From Drosophila persimilis (taxonomy: Eukaryota; Arthropoda; Insecta; Diptera; Drosophilidae), in assembly GCF_003286085.1 (NCBI RefSeq), contig NW_020825415.1:186001-250000 (forward strand): a stretch of DNA of 64,000 bases. Direction: 5' to 3'. The translations under genes were made by a program, and so were the position numbers. The notes beneath the pieces are model-generated. The model was not told the DNA's origin. It saw only the letters and a list, made by a program, of their open reading frames with translations, and made no database searches. Below are positions 1 through 11,063 of this stretch, piece after piece; position 1 is the stretch's first letter, and every line of letters starts with the position of its first letter.

Positions 1-1
1 A

Positions 2-1240
2 TTTCCCCCTCAAACGCAGCCATCTCCCCCGATTACAACGGCTGCTGAGCCAAGTGCGGAAGGAAATTCAAATGCAAATGCAATTGATGCGCGGGTGGAA
101 AGCGTGGAACATGAGGTTAAGGGGAAAAAAGTTGATCTAAATACCAACAAAGATGCAATTAGCATCTGCAACTCTGAATTTTCTTCGCCTAACGCCACTA
201 TGGACTGCTCTCCAATGGTATCCAGTATATCTACCCTCAGCGACGGGACCACTAATGATACCCAAATAAACGGAAACAACAACAAGTCCCCTGGCCAGAG
301 TACAATGGACAAAAATAATAAAGTCGAAACCAGACTTTATCCTTTGACAGCCACGCCACCGTACAGGCCGCGTGTGGCTTCAACTCCCAAATCTATTGCA
401 AAGAACCCTATATCAAAGCCAGGCAATAACTACCGAGTAGGAGATGCCCGGCATAGTACAACTCCGGCCACATAACCATGCTCCCTATGCAGTAAAATAA
501 GGAAAGTACTGCCCTTGACTCTGTCCCGACCCAATCGTCCCCAATCTGTCACTGCTGCTATAGTGATGGAGGCGGTTAAAACGAATATTGGGCCCACTAT
601 TGCGGCCAAACTGGCCAAAACCCTTTCCAAAACTGCGACGGCAGCAGCAGCCGATGCAGGAAAAAGCAGACATCCCAGCGAAGCTATGGAAATGGATCCA
701 TACACACGGGATGACGTTGCAGAGATACCAGGTGACTCAGGCTCGAGTCAGCAGCAACAACAGCAACAGCAGGAAACTCAGCAGAGCCACCTGCAGGATC
801 AGGGTCAGTTGCCGCACCAGAAGCAACAATACAAGGCAGCAGACCAGAAGGAACCTCAACGGCCTATCACAGATTTTAAAATACCAGCCATCTATCTGCA
901 TGACGTTTCTAACATCCAGCCTTTAATAGAATCCCTTAATAACGCACCAGGAGAACAAAATAAATTTACCACTACCAGTGTAAGGGGTAACAAAATCAAT
1001 CTGGACAGTGGCGATATGGAAACCTACAACAGAGTCATGGCCAAACTGGATGCAGACAATATAAATATGCATACACACCAGCTGCGCAAGGAACGTGGCT
1101 ACCGTATCATCTTGAGAAATCTGCTCCTTGTAAGTGAAATGGGCAAAAAAATGGATGCCCTTATAGATCTATTGCATACTTTTATTATCTCAAATAAAGG
1201 ACAAACTATTTCAACCGCTAATGACATTGCAAATGAATAA
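2..1240 (+). pseudogene. Jockey-clade ORF1 (Gag) remnant, 5' truncated by the window
   Basis: The reading frame is open from the window edge and is broken once by TAA at 473-475, then continues to 1240. The N-terminal half is Ser/Thr/Asn/Pro-rich and a glutamine run follows near 750-775. From about 880 to 1135 lies the conserved block found upstream of the zinc knuckles in Jockey-type Gag proteins (KIPAIYLHD, then YRVMAKL-like and RGYRIILRNLLL segments). Gag of this clade binds element RNA and packages it. The CCHC knuckles that should follow are absent: the frame stops at 1240 and Thr/Asn-rich sequence leads into the ISY insertion. So the C-terminal part is deleted or frame-shifted away. The same strand and order as the ORF2 that follows support one element. 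Confidence 0.8.
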
Positions 1241-1329
1241 TTACGCCGAAATACCGTATACTACAAATACTACTACGGCCAACAATACAGCCAATCCTCT
1301 AGCTACTACCACCACAAATGTAAATACAA

Positions 1330-2059
1330 ACGAGGGGGAACGTTGTGAGTTGCTGCGGACACCGCAACTCTACAGTTATACCCGATACTAAGTCAGTATG
1401 GCTCTCCTCCGGCAGACGCCGCTAATATTAAACGACACGACAAAGAGTGCGTGCGAGAGAGACAGAAAATCAGTCTGAGCGTGACGTCACGCGCTGCGTA
1501 GCCACTGCAAATTGATTTGTTTCCTTTGGCTATAAAAATGATCTGATCTGATCCAGATTCAGCAAACGGATTGATATGGTCATATATTCATTTGTGAATA
1601 TCCCCAGATTTGCATCCTTTGCGGGGGCGGAAGGGGGTGTGGCGAAATTTTGAAACAAACTCGTCTCGGTCCGATATATTAGGAGTGTGGATACCAAATA
1701 TGGTTGTTCTAGCATTTATAGTCTCTGAGATCTAGGCGCTAATGTTTTACTCTAAGCAAAGCCGCCTATGCTACCTGTGTGTTAGAGAGAGACAGGGCGA
1801 GAAAAAATGAAATTATTTTCTTGATGCTGGCTATAATAATAATACGATCCAGTTCAGATTCTGCAGTCTAAAAGATATGGACGGACGGACGGACGGACAG
1901 ACGGACAGACAGACATGGCTCAATCGACTCGGCTATTGATGCTGATCAAGAATATATATACTTTATGGGGTCGGAAACGATTCCTTCTGGACGTTACACA
2001 CATCCACTTTTACCACAAATCTAATATACCCCAATACTCATTTTGAGTATCGGGTATAA
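1330..2059 (+). mobile_element. ISY-1: DINE-1/Helentron-like element, internally deleted
   Basis: It starts CGAGGGGGAACGTTG and carries a GAGTT...AACTC hairpin with inner TGCGG/CCGCA arms. TTATACCCGATACT near the 5' end is matched by its exact complement AGTATCGGGTATAA at the 3' end. A GGAC/GGACAGAC microsatellite lies near 1879-1915. The 3' third has the DINE-1-like block with AATATATATACTTTATGGGG. The copy is about 730 bp against about 1.1 kb for complete copies here, so one internal module is missing. It interrupts the Jockey element between ORF1 and ORF2. No coding capacity: it would need an autonomous Helentron in trans. Confidence 0.9.
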
Positions 2060-2120
2060 TAAGTAGCCCATACCACTACTGCTACTACAGGTGCCCAGTA
2101 CAACAGCTCTCTTAAAATCG

Positions 2121-4672
2121 TTTATTGGAACGCCTGTGGTCTAAAAACCAAAATTTTTGAGTTATAACTATTTATGCAGCGTAATAACGTGGACATAATG
2201 ATGGTTATTGAAACCCGCATAACCTCAAATGACCCTACTACCACAATAACAGACAATCTAACCATAAATGACTACATATTGTATACTGCCTCACACCCTT
2301 CCTCCAGAAGGAAAGGTGGAGTAGCCATTTATGTCAAAATTGGTCTCAAGCACATTGCACTTGAACCAATTACAGAAAATTTCTTGCAGTGTGCTCCCAT
2401 CGCATTAACCACTAACAATAATGAGGTCATTGCTCTAGCGCCAATATATTGCCCGCCAACTATCACCTGGACGGAGCAGCACTTCAAAAAGTTATTCAAG
2501 TACATGAGCGAACTCTGTTATGGCTCCAAATTTATAGTTTGCGGGGACTGGAACGCTAAGCACCCATGGTGGTGCAATGTGCGATCCTGTAAAAGAGGCA
2601 GAGTTTTAATAAACGCGATCCATGCAAACATCTGCTTAAATGTGTTGGCCACTGGGGGAGCCACACACTATCCATTTGATCAAAGAAAAAGGCCCTCCGC
2701 TATTGATTTGGCACTATATGCTGGCATAAACTATGACAGAATTCACACATATTCAGCAGTTGATCTGCAATCTGACCATCTTCCTATCTTCATTAACCTG
2801 GGCATCTGTGGCTCAACGACAGTCCCGGTAACAAATCGCCGACTACTACCAAGCAAAGCAAATAACAAAAAATTCCAAGATTTCCTATCGCAGCATATCA
2901 ATCTCAACATGGAAATAAACTCAGGAGAAGACATTGAGGCTGCGATCGATATTGTAAATCAAAACATCTACAATGCAGAGGCGGCTGCAACTTCGCTAAT
3001 AAATCTGCGTTCTCACCAACGCACAGGGCAACTGACACTAGATAGGAAAACACAGAAACTATTAAGGCTCAAATGGCAGCATAAAAGGGAGCATATGCGC
3101 AGACCCACCTTGGAGACGCGAAGGTTATACAACGCAGCAAATCATCGGCTAAAAACGGCCCTTCGTAAGGCTAAAAATAACCAGATCAATAACCTTTTTA
3201 AAAAAGTAGACGCTCAAGATCGTTACAGAATGCAAAAACTATGGCGCTTAACAAACACTTTAATGAGGCAGCCAGAACCAAACTGGCCATTGAAAATTCC
3301 CAGCAGTAGTGGTAGTAGAGAAGGCTATAGGTGGACAAAGAGTAGCGAGGAGAAAGCTGAAGCTTTTGTGTCACATTTAGAAGAAAGATTCACACCAAAA
3401 CTCATAAACTCCGACGAATTTAGAAATAGGGTAGTTATGGAGTGTAAGGAAATAGCGCAGCTCAAACGCTTAACAACTAAACCTGCCTGGCTTCAGAGGC
3501 AACAATTTGGGCGGGAATACGATGTAAATAGACTCCCGTTCAGGCCTATTTCCCCCAATGAAGTTATGAGGGAAATCAAATCTCTACAAAACAAAAAGGC
3601 TCCTGGCATGGACCAAATAAACAACAGAGTCATTAAAGCGTTACCTCAAAAGGTAATTATTCATTTGGCAAATATTTACAATTGCATCTTGAGACATGGC
3701 CATTTCCCCAAACAATGGAAATGTGCTGCTATTACAATGATTAAAAAACCAAGCAAAAATGCAAATAACGTTGGCTCTTATCGACCGATTAGCCTTTTGG
3801 CTGTCTTCTCTAAAATCTTTGAAACTTTGCTCATGAAAAGAATGTTTGAATGAGAAGACTTTGAGAAGGCCATTCCCTCTCATCAGTTTGGATTCAGGAG
3901 AGAGCATAGCACGGACCGACAACTGGCACGCGTTACACAGTATATTCATGATGCATATGAGAAACAGTTATTTTGTTCTGCCGTATTTATTGACGTGAGC
4001 GAAGCCTTTGACCGAGTTTGGCATAATGGTCTCCTACTTAAGCTAGCGAAGCTACTCCCGTTTACATATTACAACGTTTTAAAAAGTTACTTAGCAGATA
4101 GAACATTTTTTGTAAACGGAAACAATCGAATACGCTCGAGACCTGGAAGGATTTCTGCAGGAGTGCCCCAGGGTAGCGTCCTCGGCCCTGTACTCTACAC
4201 AGTCTTCACGTCGGATATGCCGCTACCGCACCTGTCAGAACAAAATGAAAGAATTGAGTCGAATATATACAACAACATGATGCTTTCTACTTACGCAAAT
4301 GACACAATCATCCTATGTGCTAAAAAAGAAGCCAGTACAGCGGTTAGAACAAATCAGTGTTATCTTGAACACTTCACTGCCTGGGCTTCCAAATGGTGCA
4401 TCAGCCTTAATATCAGCAAAACGGTCCATGTCCTCTACACAAGTCGATCGATTGCAAATGGCATAAGTGAGCTATCGCTAAAAATGTACAACGAAGCAAT
4501 CAAAAGTAAGCCAAGGCATCGATATCTAGTCTTGATAATGGACAGGAAACTTGTGCTACATGCCCATACCACCCAGTCAGCAATTCGAGTGAGAGCAGCA
4601 GCCATGAGACTGAACTGGATCATTGGTCATCAGAGCCGGCTATCTAAAAGATGGTTATTTATAAACAATTAA
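2121..4672 (+). pseudogene. Jockey-clade ORF2: endonuclease and reverse transcriptase, degenerate
   Basis: The endonuclease domain begins at about 2121 (KIVYWNACGLK) and meets TAA at 2166-2168. It then runs open from 2174 with APE-type motifs: ETRI, GGVAIYV, CGDWNAKHPWW, SAIDLAL and SDHLPI. The RT domain follows with SYRPISLL, HQFGFRREH, AFDRVWHNG and GVPQGSVLGPVL. A TGA at 3851-3853 breaks it in frame just before HQFGFR. The catalytic box reads YAND instead of YADD (about 4294), so the second Asp is replaced by Asn. A frameshift near 4640-4672 moves the last part into another frame. The enzyme would nick target DNA and copy element RNA from it; this copy cannot. Confidence 0.88.
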
Positions 4673-5616
4673 TCGCCCCAATATGGCAATATGCCTTACC
4701 TGTAGGGGGAGCATTGGTATGCGAATCACAATTTTGCAGGGTAGAAAGCGCACAGAACCAACTCCTACGAAAAATCGTGAAGGCTAGCAGGTACACAAAA
4801 AATCAATTTATCCGAGATGCACACAACATTGACTCTGCAGAAGAAACCTTTGATAAAGCCAGCGGCAGGCTAGCAGCTTCACTATTTCGCCATCCAAATC
4901 TGGAAGCAAAAAGACTCATCATGCAGCCCTTCATTCCTCAAACGCTTGACCGGCCAAGATACACAAAGCAGCTGAAAACTCACTTTCGGCCTCTCCAACA
5001 ACAACTCCTGCAGCAGGCAGCACAACAACAACTACTGCTGCCAACTTTAATCAGACACGAGCAGCTTGAAATTGAACAACAGCGCCAACTCCGGGAGTCC
5101 CAAGTCGAACGGAAACGCCTTGAACAAGAGCGTCGCATAGCCCTTGGTATTTCGCAGGAGAGACCCTCAATAATCTGGGTTAATCGTATGGCGCAATGTC
5201 TCAGGAGAGGAGAAATGAATCGATTAGAAATGGCGCAGAAGATTCGTTTTGAGCCCGAATACATACAAAGGCTCATAATGACTCCGCTTGAACCACACGA
5301 ATTCCCTCCGCCTACTCCAGAGCAGCTTCTCGAAGAGCAGATGAAGTCCCTGCAGCAGCAACTTGAGAAGGAGCTCGACGACGAGATGGACGCAGCATTT
5401 GCCACCGAAGAAAGCCGAGCCCGCACAAATCCGCACCAGGAAGCCTCATCTGTGTGTGTAGAAGCTGCACAACCAAAAGCTATGGCCACTCCAATACCTA
5501 AAAGAAGACAAAATATCATAAATGCCAATCTGGATGGCAATAATTCTGCTTACCTTTATTTACAGGCAAATATCACAGCTACTGACGGCCTCTTGGTGCA
5601 TCCAAGGCAAATCTGA
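4651..5616 (+). pseudogene. C-terminal part of Jockey ORF2 with long Gln/Glu-rich extension
   Basis: This frame picks up after the frameshift with VIYKQLIAPIWQYALPVGG, the segment that follows RT in Jockey-clade proteins (usually IYK...PIW.YG). It then continues for about 200 residues rich in Gln, Glu, Leu and Arg (near 4980-5400). The pattern is that of coiled coil, with runs such as LQQQLLQQAAQQQ and EIEQQRQLRESQVERKRLEQ. Many Jockey elements stop soon after the IYK segment. A long extension after RT is also a feature I recall for telomeric TART elements, but the match here is only in kind, not sequence. The frame ends at a TGA at 5614-5616. Confidence 0.7.
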
Positions 5617-5830
5617 CGCCCAGCAGTCCATCCGTTGGCCTGCCATCCTGCTGTAATTCCTATGGCCGCCTGCAGCGAGCGGCCTCTGCTTACTTCTATC
5701 TACCGGCAAACAGCACAGATACTGACGGCCTCCTGGTAAATCCACGGCGAAAGCGGAGGCGAGTAGTCCATCCGGTGGCCAGCTATCCTGTTGCGAATTT
5801 TCTGGCTGGGCGCAGCGAGCCGGCTGCAAT
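5540..5830 (+). repeat. Two imperfect ~140-bp direct repeats at the 3' end of the Jockey element
   Basis: A block starting near 5548 (GCTTACCTTTATTTACAGGC ...) recurs near 5688 (GCTTACTTCTATCTACCGGC ...). Both carry ACTGACGGCCTC, then CCATCCG.TGGCC and ATCCTG at matching spacing. The first copy overlaps the end of ORF2, so the repeat spans coding end and 3' UTR. Confidence 0.65.
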
Positions 5831-6328
5831 GCTCCCTTTTGCACCATAAGGTGCCTCGTCCATTGCCGATGCACATTTCCGCCCCTGGAATCGCCTTTTG
5901 ACTGGCTCGACAAATCCGCACCGCAGTATATCCAGCATCCAACGAAGGCCTGTCCAACAGTTACAAAAGCCACTGGTGAATCTTCTTCTCATTGGCCTAA
6001 TGCTGGATCCATGGCAGTTGCAGTAGCCTAATGACGTCACGTGGCATTTACTCAGACCGCTCCCAGGTCACCTTCTGAAATTTCACCGCCGTTCAGTGTG
6101 CCAATGGTGGAAAGGCGCACACCGAAAGACACGCCCTCTGGAAGCATATAGGCGAAGCAATTTGCAACAATCGAATACTTACTCACTTACGGTGCGGCTT
6201 TATACTTCCTCTGAGACTGCAGCAGGCTGATGAAGTCACCGGGTCCTTTATTTTGACACCTGCTCAAGCCAACTTCTACAGACTCAATTCCATCCAGTGA
6301 GCTGATGATAGAGGTTCATACCTATATA
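5831..6328. other. 3' UTR or flank of the Jockey element; no gene seen
   Basis: About 500 bp of mixed composition between the repeats and the next LTR. I see no long reading frame with family motifs and no poly(A) tail that would mark the Jockey 3' end. The last bases, TATATA at 6323-6328, are the left target duplication of the following Gypsy element. Confidence 0.5.
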
Positions 6329-6617
6329 TGTAAAGGACAGTGTATCAAGCAGTTAACACTATTCCATCAAAATTAACATTTGAATGTAAGATACCATCGA
6401 TAAGACCTAACCGATATAACCAGACTTAACCGATGTTTAAAAGACCTAACCGATAAGGGGTTATCGATATGGGAGTCGGTTGTTGGAAGTAGAAGCAGAA
6501 AATTGAACAATAAATCGGAAGAACAGAATCATTAATTGCACATCTTAAATCAAACACTTTGTACTCTTTTTCGATCAAAACATTATTAATAAACGATACT
6601 TTAATATTAATCTTACA
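6329..6617 (+). repeat. 5' LTR of the blastopia-like element (289 bp)
   Basis: It starts TGTAAAGG and ends CTTACA. Four copies of a motif like GACCTAACCGAT lie at 6400-6455, followed by TATCGATA at 6462-6469. The latter is a perfect match to the DREF site (DRE) of Drosophila promoters. The 3' LTR has the same site at 10993-11000. Confidence 0.92.
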
Positions 6618-6619
6618 TT

Positions 6620-6633
6620 TGGGGGCTCGTCCG
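6620..6633 (+). other. Primer binding site, tRNA-Pro-like
   Basis: TGGGGGCTCGTCCG lies two bases after the LTR end. It equals the first 14 bases of the tRNA-Pro primer site known from several retroviruses; the following bases (CGTCG) diverge. Confidence 0.55.
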
Positions 6634-6948
6634 CGTCGAATAAAGAGCTCAGAGTGTGTGAAAAAGAAAAACAGAAGAAAGCAGAAGCTGATGCAAGTTG
6701 TTGTTTGTAGCTACAAAAAGTTGTAAAGTTGTTGTTGGTGGCTATAAACATTAAGTTGAACAATCAAAATTCTGTGAGCATAACAGTAGACGATTTTAAT
6801 AAAAGATCAGTCGTTTAATTCGGTTGGAAAATTGTGAAATTCATTGTCGCGCCGCAGCGCACAGACACGTTGTGTGTGATACACCCTTATAAACAGAAAA
6901 GACAAGCACTCGTCGGGTACACAGACACAAGTCGAAAAGAGCCGCAAA

Positions 6949-8524
6949 ATGATGCAAACACCGCCGCCGTTGCACTGGAAAGAGAGAGAGAAGGAAGAAG
7001 CTGTACCAGGAACGTCGCGCCCGAGTGCAAACGAGATGGAAGATTTAGAAAATGCGGAAAACAATACTGATGACAAGATTGATCAAATGATAAAGTTGCT
7101 AAGTTTGAAAGTGCTTTGCGATGAGCAACGAGAAATGAAGATCGCTGCAGATAATTTTACAAAAGTTTTACAAATCGGTTCCCATAGAAAAATGGTTTGA
7201 GATTTTTGAAAAAAATGCCGACGCATATGAGCTTACTGAAAAGCAAAAGTATGTGCAGGCCAGAGGAAAAATGACCGGTGCAGCTAAGCTTTTCCTTGAA
7301 GCAGAATGCGTGTGCACCTATGAGGAACTCAAGAACGTATTATTTGATGAATTCACATGTATCTATATCAGTGCAGATATTCATAAGCTGCTGCAAGAAA
7401 GAAAGAGGAAGAGTAGTGAGTCGATGCACGAGTACTTGCTGCAGATGAGAAAAATAGCAGCAGTCGGACATGTTGAAGACGCGGCTGTTATAAGCCATAT
7501 TGTGAACGGTCTGGACATAAGAAAAGAGTATAAGTATGCCATGTATCGCTGTAAGACCTTCAGGGCCTTGAAAGAAGAGTTAGATATCTATGATCCTTTG
7601 AACATATCGGAGAAGAAGGACAATAACGAACAGCATAAAACGAGTTTCAAGCAGCAAAGTGGGCAAAGCGGTAAAAAAGAATATTGCTATAACTGTGGAT
7701 CAAGAGAACACAAACGCAAAGACTGCAAAGCCGAAACGAAGTGTTTTAAGTGCAATCAGAATGGTCACATTTCGCGTAACTGTCCTTATGAAGCTGATAA
7801 AGTTGATAAAGTTCGCGTCATTTTGGATCGCAGTCGCATGAAAAAAATTCAAATAAACGGCATTGTAGTTGACTGTCTTGTGGATACAGGGTCAGATGTA
7901 ACTATAATCAAAGAGAGTATGTTGAAGACCATGAAAAACGTTAAACTTTTGAAGTGCACAACTGTGTTGCGCGGTCTGGGTCAGATATCAACAAAGCCTG
8001 TTGGATACTTTAATGCAGAAGTTACGGTGGATAAGTTGCAGACCACACAGAAGTTTTTAGTAGTCCCCAGTAGCCAGATTGATTTCGACGCACTTTTGGG
8101 GCATGATTTCATTAAAAAGTTCCGTTTCGTCGCTGATATGCAAGGATACACGTTCTTGAAGCATGACGCAGATCCTGTGCCAACAGATGAGCATGCTCTT
8201 ATATATAATGTAACTGAAGAGTCATCCTTTGTAGCTCCACCGCAATATCGAAAAGACGTTGAACAGATGATAAGAAACAGTTACCAAATGCCCACAGAAG
8301 TTGCAAAGCAGTCTCCAATTCAACTGAAGATAGTTCCCGACGGAGTAATCAAGCCGTTTCATCACTCACCGAGTCGTTTATCGACAGACGAAGCCAGTGC
8401 CGTAAAGAAGCAAGTCGAAGAATGGATCGAGCAAGGAATCGTGCGCAAGTCGTCTTCAAATGTAGCGAGCAGAGTTGTCGTCGTGAAGAAAAAAGATGGT
8501 ACACTTAGAGTTTGCGTAGACTAG
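6949..8524 (+). pseudogene. Gag-protease and start of RT of the blastopia-like element
   Basis: Gag starts at ATG ATG (6949). A frameshift near 7180-7200 moves the rest into the frame read from 7201. Two zinc knuckles follow, CYNCGSREHKRKDC and CFKCNQNGHISRNC (about 7684-7785), both CX2CX4HX4C. The protease has VDTGSDVTII (about 7880) and LLGHDFI. The start of RT (KKKDGTLRVCVD) ends at TAG 8522-8524, where Gypsy RTs normally read D-Y-R. Gag would form the particle and the protease would cut the polyprotein. Gag and Pol seem to share one frame here apart from the mutation. Confidence 0.85.
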
Positions 8525-9185
8525 AGGAAGTTAAACAGCATGGTATTGCTGGACTGCTTCCCAGTCCCGATCATGGAGGAAGTCTTGGAAAAGCTGCAGT
8601 CGGCTAAGGGGCTTACCATAATGGACCTTGAAAACGGATTTTTCCATGTGCCTATGGAAGAGCAAAGCAAGTCGTATACGGCCTTCCTCACAAAGGAGGG
8701 ATTATTCGAGTTTAATAAAACGCCTTTCGGATTCAAGAACTCGCCAGCTGCGTTCATTCGGTTCGTAAGCTATATTTTTGAAGAATTAATCAACTCTGAC
8801 ATTATGCAGCTTTATATGGACGACATAATTGTTTACGCCGCGTCGCCCGAGGTATGCATGAGGAAGACGAAGTTGGTTCTGGAGACAGCTGCGCAATTTG
8901 GCCTAAAGATCAAGTGGAAGAAATGTAGCTTCATGCAGCCACGCATTAGCTTTCTGGGCCATATCATTGAGGACGGGAGAATCTGGCCCGGCAAAGAGAA
9001 GACAGCAGCTGTCAGTCGGTTTGCTACGCCAAAAGACATTAAAGCAGTTCAAGTATTTCTGGGACTCACAGGCTTTTTCAGAAAGTTCATCCCTGGCTAT
9101 GCACAAGTTGCCCGGCCGCTCACGAATTTAGTTTTCAACATTGGCGAAGCAGAGCAACAGTCGCTACAAACCTTAATAATACACC
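8525..9185 (+). pseudogene. Reverse transcriptase domain of the blastopia-like element
   Basis: The same frame as the upstream Gag-protease continues after the TAG. It shows RKLN, MDLENGFFHVPM, FGFKNSPAAF, YMDDIIVY (the YXDD catalytic box, about 8815-8838), SFLGHII and FLGLTGFFRKFIPGYA. These are standard Ty3/Gypsy RT blocks in the right order. The frame is lost near 9175-9190, where the RNase H continues in another frame. Confidence 0.85.
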
Positions 9186-10596
9186 TGTATTACATGTATA
9201 CTCACGAGAAGCGCCAACGGAACTCCACACGGATGCATCCAAAGAAGGTTTCGGAGCAGTTTTGTTGCAGCAGTTTGATGGCAATTTCCACCCGATTTAC
9301 TATTGGAGTAAAAAGACTACACAAGCTGAGTCCAAACGTCACAGTTACTATTTGGAGGTCAAAGCTGCATACCTCGCACTCAAGAAGTTTCGTCACTACC
9401 TGTTGGGGATCAAATTTGATCTTGCCAATGACTGTGCGGCGTTTAAGCAGACAACAACGAAAGCAGATATACCCAGAGAAGTTTCCCAGTGGATTCTGTA
9501 TATGGAGGACTTTACATTCAAAGCAGTACACCGCCCAGGGGACAGAATGAGACACGTGGACTGTCTCAGTCGTTTTCCGCAGACATGCATATTCGTGACG
9601 ACGGAGCTAACAGCTCGGATAAAGAAAGCACAGCAGGATGACGATTTCATCAAAGCCTCAGTTGAGATCCTGAAGCAGCACCCATATCAAGACTACAAGC
9701 TAAAAGGAGGTCTTCTCTTCAAATCTGTAAATGGCAATGACGTATTGGTGATTCCAAGGCTGATGGAAAGGGAAATCATTCAAGGATCGCATGAAGTTGG
9801 TCATTTCTCCACAGCGAAGACAATGCACACAGTTCAGTAGCAATACTGGATTCCGCACCTTGAACGGAAAGTAAATAAGTTGATTACTAATTGTATCAGT
9901 TGTATAATTTTCAGCAAAAAGTTGGGCAAACAAGAAGGCTATCTTCATTGCATTGACAAGGGTAACACACCACTATACACGCTGCACGTTGATCATTTGG
10001 AACCAATGGATGCGACAGCCAAGCAATACAAGTACATTTTTGCTGTGGTAGATGCATTCTCCAAGTTTGTGTGGCTGTTCCCAACTAAGTCAACAGGTCA
10101 CGAGGAAGTTGTGAAGAGGCTGAGAGATTGGTCATTTGTGTTTGGTTTTCCCAAGCGCATAGTCAGCGACAGAGGAGCAGCGTTTACATCCAACGCATTC
10201 AGCGAGCTTGTCAACGAGAACAAAGTCGAACATGTGTGTACAACGACAGGTCTGGCGAGAGGCAACGGTCAGATTGAGCGGGTGAACCGTTCAATTTTGG
10301 GTATCATCACAAAGCTCTCAGCTCAGGAGTCAACGAAGTGGTACAAGCATGTGCCACAGGTTCAGATGGCGATTAATTCGCATGTGCATTCTACGTTGAA
10401 GTCGTCGCCATTCGAGGTCATGTTTGGGACAAAGATGCACAGACAAGCTGAAAGTCGACTATTGGAGGTTCTCAACGAGGAGTTGGTTATGAAGTTTAAC
10501 AACGAGCGCCAAGAACTGCGTGACCAAGCGAAACAAAACATTGAGAAGGCGCAAGAGCTGTACAAGCGCAATTATAATAAAAAAATAACGACCTGA
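9186..10596 (+). pseudogene. RNase H and integrase of the blastopia-like element
   Basis: RNase H begins with ELHTDASKEGFGAVLLQQF and runs into a connection with HRPGDRMRHVDCLSRF. The integrase has a zinc domain (HEVGHF... then CISC) broken by TAG at 9838-9840. It then has the DDE core: VDHLEPM, VSDRGAAFTS and QIERVNRSI. The three catalytic acids are present. A second frameshift near 10596 moves the C-terminal domain into another frame. The protein would insert the cDNA into the genome; the stop and the frameshift make this copy inactive. Confidence 0.85.
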
Positions 10597-10864
10597 GCAC
10601 GGCTACAGACTAGGAGACATGGTCGCGATCAAGAGGACGCAGTTCGTCGCAGGACGCAAGCTGGCCAGCGAGTATCTAGGCCCATATGAAGTCACCAAGG
10701 TAAAGCGGAACGGTCGCTACGACGTCAGAAAGGTTGCTCAAGTCGAGGGGCCAAACATCACCGCAACGAGCAGTGACAATATGAAGCTATGGCGTTTTTT
10801 CTCAGAGAACGAGGATATATTATCATCTGGGACAGATGAAGATGAGCAGGAGGGCCGAATGTAA
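10597..10864 (+). pseudogene. Integrase C-terminal domain of the blastopia-like element
   Basis: The frame read from 10619 shows a GDMVAIKRTQF start and a SEYLGPYEVTKV segment, the GPY/F-type domain that ends many Gypsy integrases. It closes with an acidic tail and a stop at 10862-10864, which overlaps the first bases of the 3' LTR. It is frame-shifted from the rest of the integrase. Confidence 0.75.
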
Positions 10865-11063
10865 AGGACAGTGTATCAAGCAGTTAACACTATGCCATCT
10901 AAATTAACATTTGAACGTAAGATACCATCGATAAGACCTAACCGATATAACCAGACTTAACCGATGTTTAAAAGACCTAACCGATAAGGGGTTATCGATA
11001 TGGGAGTCGGTTGTTGGAAGTAGAAGCAGAAAGTTGAACAAAAAGTCGGAAGAACAGAATCAT
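10860..11063 (+). repeat. 3' LTR of the blastopia-like element, left part
   Basis: TGTAAAGGACAG... matches the 5' LTR with about six differences, then stops at ATCAT (11059-11063), where the BEL element begins. The right part resumes at 32057. Confidence 0.92.
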
